Positions 1 to 4,808 of a DNA stretch of 8,763 nt are shown piece by piece; position 1 is the stretch's first letter; each line of letters opens with the position of its first letter. The notes under the pieces are model-generated. The model did not search any database. It was not told the DNA's origin and saw only the letters and a program-made list of their open reading frames with translations. The stretch is from contig JAQTRD010000015.1 in the NCBI GenBank assembly GCA_028711965.1, positions 1 to 8,763 of the forward strand, given 5' to 3'. The translations under genes and the position numbers were made by a program. This DNA comes from Candidatus Colwelliibacteriota bacterium. GTDB lineage: Bacteria; Patescibacteriota; Minisyncoccia; UBA6257; Colwellbacteraceae.

Positions 1-2
1 AG

Positions 3-926
3 GGAGCCCTGAATAAGGGGTGCAAGTACGCGATAATAGAGGTTACTTCACAGGGAGTGGCGCGCCATATACACGAGGGCATTGAATGGGACGCGGCCGT
101 TTTTACAAATATCCATCCGGAGCACATCGAGTCTCACGGCAGTTTCGAAAACTATCGCGAAGCCAAATTATCTTTTTTCAGATACGTTGCCGCCTCTCCG
201 AAACCAAAGAAAATGTTTTTCATAAGCAGGGATGATGAGAATAGCGAATTATTTATTAAAGCTGCCGGAGATAACGAGAAACATTTCTTTAAGGGAACTT
301 TCATTAAAGCGAACTATGCAGCGGCAGAGCAGGTGGGGAGGGCTTTTAATATTTCAGAAGAAATTATTCAGAGCGCTCTTGCTGGTTTTCCGGGCCTTCC
401 GGGAAGAATGGAAACGGTGAAGGCGAACCCTTATAAGGTAGTCATAGACTACGCGCATACTCCGGATTCTTTGGAAGAGGCGTATAAGTCTCTGCGGCTT
501 GATATGAATATAGAATCGGTAGGAAAAGGAATGGGAGTTGGAAAGATGATCTGTGTTCTCGGATCGGCCGGAGGAGGAAGAGATAAATGGAAGAGGCCGA
601 AAATGGGAGAAGTGGCAGGAAAATATTGCGATGAAGTCATCATAACGAACGAAGATCCATACGATGAAAACCCGATGGGCATAATAGATGAAGTCGCTGC
701 CGGTGTTCTGGACAAAGAGGTGATTAAGATACTTGACCGGGAGGAGGCTATTGAAAAAGCTATTGCTTTTGCTGGCGCCGGAGATGTCGTCATAATGACG
801 GGAAAAGGGAGTGAAAAATATATTCATCTTTCAGATGGCAGAAAGCTTGAATGGAACGAAAGAGAAACTGTCGAGCGGCTGATAAAGGAAAAAGAAGTTC
901 GCGAAGCGGAGAGTGGAGCTCAATAA
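3..926 (+). CDS. murE: MurE-type Mur ligase, 3' part (N-terminus outside window)
   Basis: This is the last 307 codons of a Mur ligase, most like UDP-MurNAc-tripeptide synthetase (MurE), which adds the third stem-peptide residue in the cytoplasm using ATP. The reading frame is open to the left edge, so the GTG at 57 is internal. The EVTSQG stretch matches the conserved E-x-SSHG segment. TNIHPEHIESHG followed by YREAK fits the central domain, where the lysine is normally carbamylated. The C-terminal domain contains DYAHTPDSLEEA, GSAGGGRDKWKRP and GKGSEKY. The position of the substrate-selecting DNPR loop reads NEDPYDENP, so the meso-diaminopimelate-binding Arg is not in its usual place and the third amino acid cannot be assigned. 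About 170 N-terminal residues, including the P-loop, lie outside the window. Assignment as a Mur ligase is firm; MurE rather than a MurE-like paralogue is likely. Confidence 0.88.
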   Translation, partial: GALNKGCKYAIIEVTSQGVARHIHEGIEWDAAVFTNIHPEHIESHGSFENYREAKLSFFRYVAASPKPKKMFFISRDDENSELFIKAAGDNEKHFFKGTFIKANYAAAEQVGRAFNISEEIIQSALAGFPGLPGRMETVKANPYKVVIDYAHTPDSLEEAYKSLRLDMNIESVGKGMGVGKMICVLGSAGGGRDKWKRPKMGEVAGKYCDEVIITNEDPYDENPMGIIDEVAAGVLDKEVIKILDREEAIEKAIAFAGAGDVVIMTGKGSEKYIHLSDGRKLEWNERETVERLIKEKEVREAESGAQ

Positions 927-928
927 AA

Positions 929-953
929 ATCCCCGTATTAGCGGGGATCGGGA
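929..953 (-). terminator. Intrinsic terminator of the 132-aa minus-strand gene, stop codon in the loop
   Basis: A 7-bp stem pairs ATCCCCG (929-935) with CGGGGAT (942-948) around a 6-nt loop. Read on the minus strand it is followed by a run of T (TTTTT at 930-926 region). The TAA stop of the minus-strand gene (938-940) lies inside the loop. On the plus strand there is no comparable T-run, so it probably acts mainly on minus transcripts, although it also sits just after the Mur ligase stop. Confidence 0.75.
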
Positions 954-1336
954 TATATTTCCGATAAAGGGCAGATCAGTTTTTCCTTACCAGATTTTTC
1001 GCGCTCGTAAACGTCGAACTTATTAATATAAGCCAGCGCTATGCCAAGCGTTCTCTTTGTTTCCGGTGAGATGCGGCTAATCTTGAATATGCCTTTTGTA
1101 CCATTGTATTCATAGAAGAAACGAGGCCTTCTGAAAGAAATGGTTATACGGTCGTATGACTCTCTGATATCAAGCTCCGCTTCTTCACGGACGAACCGCG
1201 GGGAGATTCTTCTCACAACAATAGACTTTTTACCGAAAAACATCTTTAGGCCGAACCGCATTTTAATCCGCGTTATGAGGCTTTGTATCTTTTCTTCGTC
1301 TGACAGAAAAGGGATATAAGGAAGACGGGGCATCAT
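938..1336 (-). CDS. Hypothetical basic protein, 132 aa
   Basis: I do not recognise this protein family. The product is Arg/Lys-rich (FFGKKSIVVRRISPRFVREE near residues 33-52), has alternating beta-like segments, and shows no signal peptide or membrane segment. It is probably a small soluble protein, and the basic patch could bind nucleic acid, but that is only inference. The start is supported by AGGAGG on the minus strand (1349-1344), 7 nt from the ATG at 1336. A second ATG follows immediately at 1333, so the true protein may be 131 aa. It is monocistronic: an upstream terminator (of the 92-aa gene) and its own terminator bracket it. It converges on the Mur ligase. Confidence 0.7.
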   Translation of the reverse strand: MMPRLPYIPFLSDEEKIQSLITRIKMRFGLKMFFGKKSIVVRRISPRFVREEAELDIRESYDRITISFRRPRFFYEYNGTKGIFKISRISPETKRTLGIALAYINKFDVYEREKSGKEKLICPLSEIYPDPR

Positions 1337-1342
1337 TTCTTT

Positions 1343-1379
1343 CCCTCCTTTCTTAATTTGGTAATGACGCTAATTCTGT
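1343..1379 (-). repeat. Shared leader, copy 1 (upstream of the 132-aa gene)
   Basis: On the minus strand this begins ACAGAATTAG, continues through GTCATTACCAAA, and ends TTAAGAAAGGAGGG just before the ATG. The ACAGAAT and TTAAGAAAGGAG blocks are identical to copy 2 at 1702-1740, and the middle is similar. Confidence 0.5.
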
Positions 1380-1405
1380 ATAAACCCGTCTTGAATAAAA
1401 AGCAA
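1377..1405 (-). promoter_or_regulatory. Candidate sigma70-type promoter for the 132-aa gene
   Basis: On the minus strand, TTGCTT (1405-1400) lies 17 nt upstream of TATACA (1382-1377). The match to consensus is moderate. The -35 box overlaps the T-tail of the terminator belonging to the upstream 92-aa gene, so the two signals are packed together. Confidence 0.4.
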
Positions 1406-1429
1406 AAAGGAGCGTTATTTACGCTCCTT
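1399..1429 (-). terminator. Intrinsic terminator of the 92-aa gene, stop codon in the hairpin
   Basis: A perfect 9-bp stem pairs AAGGAGCGT (1407-1415) with ACGCTCCTT (1421-1429) around the 5-nt loop TATTT. On the minus strand it is followed by T-rich sequence (TTTTTGCTTTTT). The gene's final codons (Glu-Arg-Lys-stop) form part of the hairpin, and the TAA stop (1417-1415) sits at the stem/loop boundary. Confidence 0.85.
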
Positions 1430-1693
1430 GATATAATCTAGATATGTATGCGCTAAAGAGAAAATTATTCCTGAGAGAATCATTGTCGCCGCAGCAATAA
1501 TCACGACAGTTTCGCCTGTTTCACTTAAAGGATTGCTTGCCATAGAAAAAAACGAAATTGTCATTATTAAGCCGGATATAACGCCGATCGCCTTAACTTT
1601 TCTTTTGCCGGCTTTTTTCATAATCAGAGCGGCTATAACCAACAGGATAACCAGCAATTTCTTTAGTCCGGACTTTATTACGCGAGAGCACAT
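1415..1693 (-). CDS. Small membrane protein of unknown function, 92 aa
   Basis: I do not recognise the family. The protein has three predicted membrane helices, at about residues 12-26, 35-52 and 62-85. The short linkers are basic (KKAGKRKVK between helices 1 and 2) and the tail is charged (DYIKERK). The positive-inside rule places the linker in the cytoplasm. The start is the ATG at 1693, with AGGAGA about 8 nt upstream on the minus strand. A near-consensus promoter and a terminator flank it, so it is a single-gene transcript. There is no sign of truncation. Confidence 0.75.
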   Translation of the reverse strand: MCSRVIKSGLKKLLVILLVIAALIMKKAGKRKVKAIGVISGLIMTISFFSMASNPLSETGETVVIIAAATMILSGIIFSLAHTYLDYIKERK

Positions 1694-1701
1694 GATCAGT
1701 T

Positions 1702-1740
1702 CTCCTTTCTTAAGTTTGTAAGTAACAGATCTTATTCTGT
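1702..1740 (-). repeat. Shared leader, copy 2 (upstream of the 92-aa gene)
   Basis: On the minus strand this begins ACAGAATAAG, continues through TTACTTACAAAC, and ends TTAAGAAAGGAG. It matches copy 1 in both end blocks. A looser third version, GTCAGTACTAAAA then AAAGGAGGG, precedes the 95-aa gene at about 2141-2119. Confidence 0.5.
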
Positions 1741-1741
1741 G

Positions 1742-1770
1742 ATTCTAACATATTTTTATCTAAATGTCAA
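1742..1770 (-). promoter_or_regulatory. Strong sigma70-type promoter for the 92-aa gene
   Basis: On the minus strand, TTGACA (1770-1765) is followed by a 17-nt spacer and TAGAAT (1747-1742). The -35 match is perfect and the -10 has five of six consensus bases. Transcription should start near 1735, about 40 nt before the ATG. Confidence 0.8.
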
Positions 1771-1793
1771 TAGGAATAAGTCGCTCGTTGATG

Positions 1794-1817
1794 AAAAAGC
1801 CCCTTTTATAAAGGGGC
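1794..1817 (-). terminator. Intrinsic terminator of the 95-aa gene
   Basis: An 8-bp stem pairs GCCCCTTT (1799-1806) with AAAGGGGC (1810-1817) around a 3-nt loop. On the minus strand it is followed by TTTTT (1798-1794). It starts 8 nt after the TGA stop of the gene. Confidence 0.85.
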
Positions 1818-1824
1818 GGTGGGA

Positions 1825-2112
1825 TCAGAACTTCAATATTTTGCCATTATACATCACAAATGGCTCTGATTCAGAAAAGTCTTCAGGGAGATTTTTTGGC
1901 TTCTTGGCGGGCTGATAGTTCTTATTATAAGGATATTCCAAACAAAGATCCTTCTTTAAAAAGTCATATCCCATCCAAGCCAGCTTATACAGTTGTTTGA
2001 CAGAGTATGCTCCTATTTCCAAACAGAAAGAAGGAGCAGACTGATAGAGAAACTGGAAATTGTAATACTTCCTGCGCGACTTTCCTTTCTTATTTGTGGA
2101 GCCTTTTTTCAA
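1825..2112 (-). CDS. Hypothetical small protein with TTG start, 95 aa
   Basis: I do not recognise the family. The N-terminus is strongly basic (MKKGSTNKKGKSRRK), the middle is aromatic and hydrophobic (residues about 28-52, SFCLEIGAYSVKQLYKLAW), and the tail is Pro/Lys-rich. There is no clear signal peptide. The start codon is TTG at 2112-2110. It is favoured because a full AGGAGG lies 7 nt upstream on the minus strand, a near-consensus promoter lies 33 nt further up, and no ATG occurs in frame until residue 47. It is monocistronic with its own terminator and is divergent from the 68-aa/beta-CASP gene pair. Confidence 0.65.
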   Translation of the reverse strand: MKKGSTNKKGKSRRKYYNFQFLYQSAPSFCLEIGAYSVKQLYKLAWMGYDFLKKDLCLEYPYNKNYQPAKKPKNLPEDFSESEPFVMYNGKILKF

Positions 2113-2144
2113 GACAATCCCTCCTTTGTTTTAGTACTGACCGC

Positions 2145-2173
2145 ATTAAATCACAAAATATTCATTTTGTCAA
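2145..2173 (-). promoter_or_regulatory. Strong sigma70-type promoter for the 95-aa gene
   Basis: On the minus strand, TTGACA (2173-2168) is followed by 17 nt and TTTAAT (2150-2145). The transcript should begin about 25 nt upstream of the TTG start and include the AGGAGG site. Confidence 0.78.
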
Positions 2174-2233
2174 TAGAAAAGACTTATTATAGGCTCTGAA
2201 TGTGGCTAAAGCAGCTATAATCAAAAACGTATC

Positions 2234-2242
2234 TGCTATAAT
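2234..2242 (+). promoter_or_regulatory. Extended -10 promoter for the 68-aa/beta-CASP pair
   Basis: TGCTATAAT is a perfect extended -10 element, with no clear -35 box at the right distance. Transcription would start near 2249, giving a leader of about 7 nt before the ATG at 2256. This argues against the GTG at 2202 as the start, because that codon lies upstream of this promoter. Confidence 0.5.
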
Positions 2243-2255
2243 GATAAAAAACAAA

Positions 2256-2462
2256 ATGTTAAAAGATCATAATCACGATCTGATCCATCAGTTGTCGGAA
2301 TTATCCGATAGTTTATGGAGAGTGGAAGAGTACTACAATAATGCCGAAGGGTGCTCCGAGTGCCAGGCGATATGGCAGAAGATAAGCGACGACCTGAATA
2401 ATCATATCGAAATGCTGAAAGGAGAAATCGAAAGGCATGTTCGGGAAGGGAGGTTTGATTAA
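2256..2462 (+). CDS. Small helical protein with a Cys pair, 68 aa
   Basis: The function is not known to me. The product (MLKDHNHDLIHQLSELSDSL at the start) is predicted to be two amphipathic helices separated by EGCSECQ, with Cys33 and Cys36 spaced CxxC. It ends in the charged tail HVREGRFD. One CxxC alone is too little for a zinc site unless the protein dimerises or uses the N-terminal His residues. The frame stays open upstream to a GTG at 2202, but the ATG at 2256 is preferred because a TGCTATAAT promoter ends 13 nt before it and the upstream part has no Shine-Dalgarno site. The stop is 3 nt before the beta-CASP gene, so the two are almost certainly co-transcribed and translationally coupled. 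Confidence 0.7.
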   Translation: MLKDHNHDLIHQLSELSDSLWRVEEYYNNAEGCSECQAIWQKISDDLNNHIEMLKGEIERHVREGRFD

Positions 2463-2465
2463 AAG

Positions 2466-3857
2466 ATGAAATTACATTTTTACGGCGGAGCGCAATCCGT
2501 GACGGGCGCCAACTATCTATTAGAAGGAAACCCAAACGCCAAAGGAAAAACGACAAAAATACTGATTGACTGCGGTCTTACGCAGGGATCAAGAGAAGAA
2601 GAAAAGCAGAATTACGAGCCTCTTCCGTACGATCCAAAAGAAGTCGAAGCTCTTCTCATAACCCATGCCCATATTGACCATACTGGCCGAGTTCCTTTTT
2701 TGTATAAGAGCGGATTTCGCGGACAGATATACTCGACGTCGGCGACCAAAGACTTTTCGGAATATCTTTTAATAGATTCGCAAGGATTGTTGGAAAAAGA
2801 CGCGAGAGATCACGGACACGAGGTGCTTTATTCCCTCCAGGACGTTTCAAACGCCTTAAAAATATGGACAGGAGTCCGCTATCACGAGAAGTTAAGAATA
2901 AACGAATTTGACGTGGAGTTTTTTGACGCCGGACACATATTGGGGTCGAGTTTCATAAGGATATCGGCAAAAGACGAGAAGACCGGGGAAGTAAAGACTA
3001 TCGTATTCTCGGGGGACCTTGGTAATGTAACGACGCCGTTGGTGAAAGATACAGAGATGGCAGAAGGCGCCGATTATGTTGTGATGGAGTCTCTCTACGG
3101 AGACAAGATTCACGAGCCGGCCAACACAAGGAAGGATAAGCTTGAAGACGCGATTGAAGAAACAGTGGCTGCCGGCGGAGTGCTTATGATTCCCGCTTTC
3201 GCAATGGAGCGCACACAGGAACTTCTTTATGAAATAAACGAGCTTTCGGAAAACCACCGAATACCGAGAGTGCCTATATTCATCGACAGCCCTCTCGCTA
3301 TAAAACTGGTGGCTGTATACAAGAAGTACTCTGCCGATCCTGATTATTTCGATTCGGAGGCCTTAGCCCTCTTTAAGAAAGGGGATGAGATATTCAACTT
3401 CCCCGGCCTCAAATTTACTCTTACAACCGAGCAGTCAAAGGAAATAAACTCCGTTCCTGCGCCGAAAGTAATCATAGCTGGTTCCGGGATGTCGGAAGGC
3501 GGCAGAATGATACACCACGAAAGCAGGTATATCTCTGATCCGAAGAGCACACTGCTGTTCATTAGCTACCAATCTCCTTATTCTCTCGGAAGAAAAATAA
3601 TGAACGGAGAAAAGATGGTTCGGATATTCGGCGAGGATGTTCTTGTGCGGTGCAAGACGAGATCGATTGGCGGATATTCCGCCCATGCTGACCAACTGAA
3701 GCTTCTTAATTGGATCAGGCCTATGAGGGATACTTTGAAGAAGATCTATCTCGTTCAGAGCGAGGGGGATACTGCTGAAATATTTCGAACAAAAGTAATG
3801 GATGAGCTTGCTATTCCGGTTGAAGTGCCGAAATCAGCAATGGAGGTGGAGTTGTAG
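2466..3857 (+). CDS. Metallo-beta-lactamase/beta-CASP nuclease (CPSF73/Ysh1-like)
   Basis: This is a cytoplasmic zinc-dependent nuclease of the MBL/beta-CASP superfamily, whose characterised members process or degrade RNA. At 463 aa it is the usual full length for the bacterial CPSF-like group, and shorter than RNase J. Metal ligands are visible in order: HAHIDH (residues 67-72), GHILGS (His157), SGDLG (Asp184), and His407 in GGYSAHAD (motif B). Motif A is probably Glu208 in MES. GSGMSEGGRMIHH (339-351) and the ISYQSPYSLGR segment (366-376) are typical beta-CASP landmarks. The motif C histidine of LVHGE is replaced: the segment reads LVQSEGD, with Gln431 in its place. The start is the ATG at 2466, preceded by GGGAGG at a spacing of about 12 nt. 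It follows the 68-aa gene by 3 nt. Its precise RNA substrate cannot be read from the sequence. Confidence 0.9.
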   Translation: MKLHFYGGAQSVTGANYLLEGNPNAKGKTTKILIDCGLTQGSREEEKQNYEPLPYDPKEVEALLITHAHIDHTGRVPFLYKSGFRGQIYSTSATKDFSEYLLIDSQGLLEKDARDHGHEVLYSLQDVSNALKIWTGVRYHEKLRINEFDVEFFDAGHILGSSFIRISAKDEKTGEVKTIVFSGDLGNVTTPLVKDTEMAEGADYVVMESLYGDKIHEPANTRKDKLEDAIEETVAAGGVLMIPAFAMERTQELLYEINELSENHRIPRVPIFIDSPLAIKLVAVYKKYSADPDYFDSEALALFKKGDEIFNFPGLKFTLTTEQSKEINSVPAPKVIIAGSGMSEGGRMIHHESRYISDPKSTLLFISYQSPYSLGRKIMNGEKMVRIFGEDVLVRCKTRSIGGYSAHADQLKLLNWIRPMRDTLKKIYLVQSEGDTAEIFRTKVMDELAIPVEVPKSAMEVEL

Positions 3858-3861
3858 ATTT

Positions 3862-4002
3862 GTTTACTCCCGTGTTTTTAAAAGCCGTCGTCAGCTATTT
3901 CCAGCGAATAGCTGCGACTTAACTCTCGGTCAGCCGACTCGCTTTATAGCGAGGCCAAGCTCGGCTGGTCTGCGAGATACTTTTAAAAAAACGGGAGCAA
4001 AC
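3862..4002 (+). ncRNA. Predicted 141-nt three-way-junction element (structured RNA or MITE-like)
   Basis: Three nested or adjacent inverted repeats account for most of this intergenic stretch. The outer arms (3862-3884 and 3980-4002) are 23 nt each and pair with two mismatches. Hairpin A pairs GTCG plus CAGCTATT (3887-3899, one bulged T) with AATAGCTGCGAC (3907-3918). Hairpin B pairs TCTCG (3924-3928) with CGAGA (3973-3977), CAGCCGA (3931-3937) with TCGGCTG (3961-3967), and CTCGCT (3938-3943) with AGCGAG (3948-3953). The fold is that of a closed three-way junction. It could be a structured RNA in the 3' UTR of the beta-CASP gene or 5' to the SLOG gene, or a small mobile palindromic element. 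I know of no named family that it matches. The strand is assumed from the flanking genes. Confidence 0.55.
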
Positions 4003-4021
4003 ATTAGTAGATGTGGCGGGA

Positions 4022-4034
4022 AGAGAGTCTCTCT
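4022..4034. repeat. 13-bp perfect palindrome upstream of the SLOG gene
   Basis: AGAGAG and CTCTCT flank a single central T. It sits 68 nt before the probable start codon at 4102. Its position would suit a regulator-binding site, but nothing else supports that. Confidence 0.3.
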
Positions 4035-4101
4035 AAAGATGGGATTAACCGCTTTTGGTATTGGTGACGGAACGAATATTTTGGTATCCTTTTATAAAAG
4101 T

Positions 4102-4683
4102 ATGACTTATCCAAAATATAAAATATGTGTTTCGGGGGCGGCAGAGACGGGAGCTTGCGGCGAAGGGGCTTTCGCGATTGCCGAAGAACTGGGGAAAGAA
4201 ATAGTGCGCCAAGGGGCGGTTTTTGTCGACGGGGCGACAACTGGTTTTCCTTTCTGGGCCGCGAAAGGAGCAAAAGGAGAAGGCGGCATAGTGGTTGGCG
4301 TATCGCCCGCTTCATCGAAAGCCGAGCATGTCCTTGACTACAAACTGCCGATAGACCATCACGATATAATAATGTATACGGGACACGGCTATTCGGGACG
4401 AAATCTACTTCTCACAAGAATGGCTGACGCCGTTATTTTCGGGTGCGGAAGAATGGGAACGATGAATGAGTTTACCATTACCTTTGAAGACAAGAAGCCG
4501 ATCGGCATTATTGAGGGAGAGTGGGAAACGGATGAAGTTTTTAGGACGATTATTGAAAAGTCACACAGAGCGGATGAGATGGAAGGAAAGATATTCTTCG
4601 GCAGCGATCCTAAGATTGTCGTCCAAGAAGTGCTCAAGATGATAAAAAAGATGGAGGCTGAAAATCATATTGAATTAGAATAG
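4102..4683 (+). CDS. SLOG/LOG-type nucleotide-binding Rossmann protein, 193 aa
   Basis: The product has the Rossmann-like fold of the SLOG superfamily (LOG phosphoribohydrolases, TIGR00725-like proteins), which bind or cleave nucleotide-type ligands in the cytoplasm. It starts with a beta strand, KICVSGAAE (residues 7-15), followed by DGATTGFP (43-50), GHGYSGRN (94-101), RMADAVIFGCGRMGTMNE (106-123) and KPIGIIEG (132-139). GCGRMGTMNE stands where LOG proteins carry PGGxGTxxE: the GT and Glu are kept and the second Gly is Arg. Substrate and reaction are unknown. The frame is open far upstream (to 3802), but that part overlaps the beta-CASP gene and the structured element and is not protein-like. 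The ATG at 4102 is the best start because the fold begins four residues later. There is no Shine-Dalgarno site, so the start is the least certain part; an ATG at 4039 is the alternative. Confidence 0.75.
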   Translation: MTYPKYKICVSGAAETGACGEGAFAIAEELGKEIVRQGAVFVDGATTGFPFWAAKGAKGEGGIVVGVSPASSKAEHVLDYKLPIDHHDIIMYTGHGYSGRNLLLTRMADAVIFGCGRMGTMNEFTITFEDKKPIGIIEGEWETDEVFRTIIEKSHRADEMEGKIFFGSDPKIVVQEVLKMIKKMEAENHIELE

Positions 4684-4808
4684 AAAGCGTGCGAATTATT
4701 CGAATTGCGGTAAATGTTTGAAATGTAAGAACGGAAGACTTGTCCTTCGTTGAACAGTACGGAGCGGCGGGTATGTGAGAAATTGAGACAACGACAAAAA
4801 TAAAAAAC
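4684..4808. other. 125-nt spacer with no convincing gene
   Basis: There is no hairpin terminator here. A weak promoter-like pair, TTGAAC (4750-4755) and TATGTG (4772-4777), could serve the permease, but the match is poor. One short frame reads CGKCLKCKNGRLVLR; it has no start codon and is discussed among the rejected items. Confidence 0.4.

Noticed and set aside
929..948. Hairpin as a terminator for the Mur ligase on the plus strand
   Set aside because: After the stem the plus strand reads CGGGATATATTT without a T-run. The minus-strand tail is the proper one. A weak bidirectional effect cannot be excluded.
1415..2112. The small minus-strand pair as a toxin-antitoxin system
   Set aside because: Each gene has its own terminator and promoter, they do not overlap, and neither protein shows a known toxin or antitoxin motif.
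2202..2255. GTG at 2202 as the start of the small protein upstream of the nuclease
   Set aside because: It has no Shine-Dalgarno site, lies upstream of the TGCTATAAT promoter at 2234-2242, and the extra 18 residues are not needed for the predicted helices. It is still possible if a promoter in the divergent region at 2167-2193 is used.
3862..4002. Integron attC site or IS200/IS605 end as the explanation of the palindromic element
   Set aside because: The ends are GTTTACT and AGCAAAC, which do not fit the RYYYAAC/GTTRRRY core-site arrangement, and no transposase or integrase is nearby. The three-helix layout is also unlike a single attC hairpin.
3802..4101. Long upstream extension of the SLOG reading frame (about 100 extra residues)
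   Set aside because: It overlaps the end of the beta-CASP gene in another frame and runs through the inverted repeats. The translation is Arg/Ser-rich and unlike any domain, and the Rossmann fold begins only after 4102.
4700..4750. Short plus-strand frame reading CGKCLKCKNGRLVLR, resembling a zinc ribbon
   Set aside because: It is about 25 codons long, has no usable start codon after the preceding in-frame stop, and has no Shine-Dalgarno site. The cysteine spacing may be chance or the remnant of a lost gene.
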